The notes under the pieces were generated by a model that had not been told where the DNA came from, ran no database searches, and worked only from the letters and a program-made list of their open reading frames with translations. Shown in pieces: positions 6,648 to 7,949 of a stretch of 7,949 bases of DNA (the stretch's first letter is position 1; each line of letters opens with the position of its first letter). The DNA is from Croceicoccus sp. GTDB taxonomy: Bacteria; Pseudomonadota; Alphaproteobacteria; Sphingomonadales; Sphingomonadaceae. A program made the position numbers and the translations under genes. Where the stretch lies: NCBI GenBank assembly GCA_029936705.1, contig JAPYSD010000143.1, positions 1 through 7,949 of the forward strand. The letters are read 5' to 3'.

Positions 6648-7949
6648 TGCGCGGCCCCCCAGCTGTGGCCGGTGCCGATCTCGATCCCCAGCGGGACCGA
6701 CAGCTCGACCGAGGGCAGCGCGGCTTCGGCCATGACGCGTTCGATCACCGGCGACGCGGCGGCGACGTCGCTTTCGGGGAGTTCGAAGACCAGTTCGTCG
6801 TGCACCTGCAGCAGCATCCTTACATGGCCCAGCCCTGCGTCGTGCAATGCGGGCATCATGCGGACCATCGCGCGCTTGATGATGTCGGCGCTGGTGCCCT
6901 GGATCGGCGCGTTGATGGCGGCACGTTCCGCTCCCGCGCGCTCGTTCGGGTTCTTCGAACCGATGTTCCGGAAATGGGTCTTGCGCCCGAACAGCGTCTC
7001 GGAATAGCCGGCCTCGCGCACGCGCTCCAGCGTGTGGACGATATAGCGCTGGATGCCGGGAAAGCGTTCGAAATAGCGGTCGATCACGGCCTGCGCCTCG
7101 TCCGCGTCGGTGCCCAGCCTGCCCGCCAGTCCCCAGCGCGAAATGCCGTAGAGAATGGCGAAATTGATCGTCTTGGCCTGCGCGCGGGTGTCGCGGGTCA
7201 CCTCGCCATACATCTCGCGCGCGGTGCGGGCATGAATGTCCTCGCCGTTGGCGAACGCCTCTTTCAGCGGGGGGACGTCGGCCACGTGCGCGGCAAGGCG
7301 CAGCTCGATCTGCGAATAGTCGGCGGCCAGCAGCACATTACCCTCTTCCGCCACGAAAGCCTCGCGGATCTGGCGGCCGGTCTCGGTGCGGATCGGGATG
7401 TTCTGCAGGTTCGGATCGGTCGAGGACAGGCGCCCCGTCTGCGCGCCGACCAGGCTGTAGCTGGTGTGCACGCGGCCCGTCTGCGGGTTGATCGCCTGCT
7501 GCAAAGCCTCGGTATAGGTGGAGCGCAGCTTTGACAGGCCGCGCCATTCCAGCACCTTGCTGGCCATCGGCACGCCTTCGCCGGCCAGCTTTTCCAGCAC
7601 GGTCTGGTCGGTGGAGAACTGGCCGCTCTTGCCCTTGCGACCGCCCTTCAGGCCCATCTTGTCGAACAGGATGTCGCCCAGCTGCTTGGGGCTGCCGATG
7701 GCAAAACTCTCGCCCGCCATCTCGTGCACCTCGGACTCCAGCGATGCGATCTGCTCGGCAAATTCGCCGGACAGCCGCGCCAGGTGCTCGCGGTCGACCT
7801 TGATGCCGTTGCGTTCCATCATCGCGACTACGGGGATCAGCGGGCGGTCCACGTTCTCGTAGATGCGCGTTCCGCCTTCGTCCGCCAGCCGCTGGCGCAG
7901 CACGCGGTGCAGGCGCCAGGTCACGTCCGCGTCCTCGGCGGCATAGCGC
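6644..7949 (-). CDS. polA: DNA polymerase I, C-terminal part (N-terminus beyond right edge)
   Basis: The last 434 residues of a family A DNA polymerase, about two-fifths to one-half of the usual 900-1000. It acts in Okazaki-fragment maturation and excision-repair gap filling. The first in-window residues, RYAAEDADVTWRLH (from 7948), are the Exo III motif of the 3'-5' proofreading domain, with Tyr and Asp retained, so proofreading may be active. All three polymerase motifs follow: motif A DYSQIELRLAAH (from about 7321), motif B on the O-helix RAQAKTINFAILYG (about 7190-7145), and motif C LLQVHDELVFE (about 6815-6781). These carry the two metal-binding Asp, the Lys and the Tyr. The Phe in INFAILYG matches the E. 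coli Phe762 position. The 5'-3' exonuclease domain would lie outside the window. The TGA stop overlaps the TTG start of the next gene, so polA is an upstream gene of the five-gene operon. Confidence 0.97.
   Translation of the reverse strand, partial: RYAAEDADVTWRLHRVLRQRLADEGGTRIYENVDRPLIPVVAMMERNGIKVDREHLARLSGEFAEQIASLESEVHEMAGESFAIGSPKQLGDILFDKMGLKGGRKGKSGQFSTDQTVLEKLAGEGVPMASKVLEWRGLSKLRSTYTEALQQAINPQTGRVHTSYSLVGAQTGRLSSTDPNLQNIPIRTETGRQIREAFVAEEGNVLLAADYSQIELRLAAHVADVPPLKEAFANGEDIHARTAREMYGEVTRDTRAQAKTINFAILYGISRWGLAGRLGTDADEAQAVIDRYFERFPGIQRYIVHTLERVREAGYSETLFGRKTHFRNIGSKNPNERAGAERAAINAPIQGTSADIIKRAMVRMMPALHDAGLGHVRMLLQVHDELVFELPESDVAAASPVIERVMAEAALPSVELSVPLGIEIGTGHSWGAAH

Noticed and set aside
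5799..7007. Plus-strand open frame of 402 residues across three minus-strand genes
   Set aside because: It runs antisense to polA and both aminotransferases, which are all clearly identified, and shows no domain.

Overview
The window looks like a core-genome segment from an alphaproteobacterium, most likely Sphingomonadales (Erythrobacter/Sphingomonas-like). This is inferred from the high GC of most genes and the flavour of the proteins. No rRNA, tRNA or other decisive taxonomic marker is present. There is no CRISPR array, insertion sequence, integrase or phage gene, and no gap longer than about 135 bases between genes.

Left part (1-1644, minus strand). First comes the N-terminal part of a membrane-bound PAS-domain sensor that runs off the left edge. 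Then comes galU, encoding UTP-glucose-1-phosphate uridylyltransferase. The 129-base gap between them holds a small hairpin flanked by two near-identical 13-mers.

Centre (1777-3645, plus strand). murA, the enzyme for the first committed step of peptidoglycan synthesis, is transcribed divergently from galU across a 132-base spacer. It is followed after 69 bases by a small predicted lipoprotein gene. That gene has clearly lower GC (about 50-53% in sampled stretches) than the surrounding genes and is the only accessory-looking gene here.

Right part (7949-3696, minus strand). Five genes form a tightly packed operon, read in this order: polA (3' two-fifths only; its start lies beyond the right edge), a short PabC-like class IV aminotransferase, a class I PLP aminotransferase, an RluA-family pseudouridine synthase, and the ribosome-rescue hydrolase arfB. 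All four junctions overlap: TTGA, ATGA, ATGA, and 19 bases. Translational coupling is therefore likely. The operon mixes DNA repair, amino acid or folate-type PLP chemistry, RNA modification and ribosome rescue, so the products probably do not form one pathway. arfB converges on the lipoprotein gene with 50 bases between them.

I did not find a convincing undescribed system. The points most worth a second look are the low-GC lipoprotein, the stand-alone PabC-like protein with an apparent TTG start, and the chain of overlapping genes.
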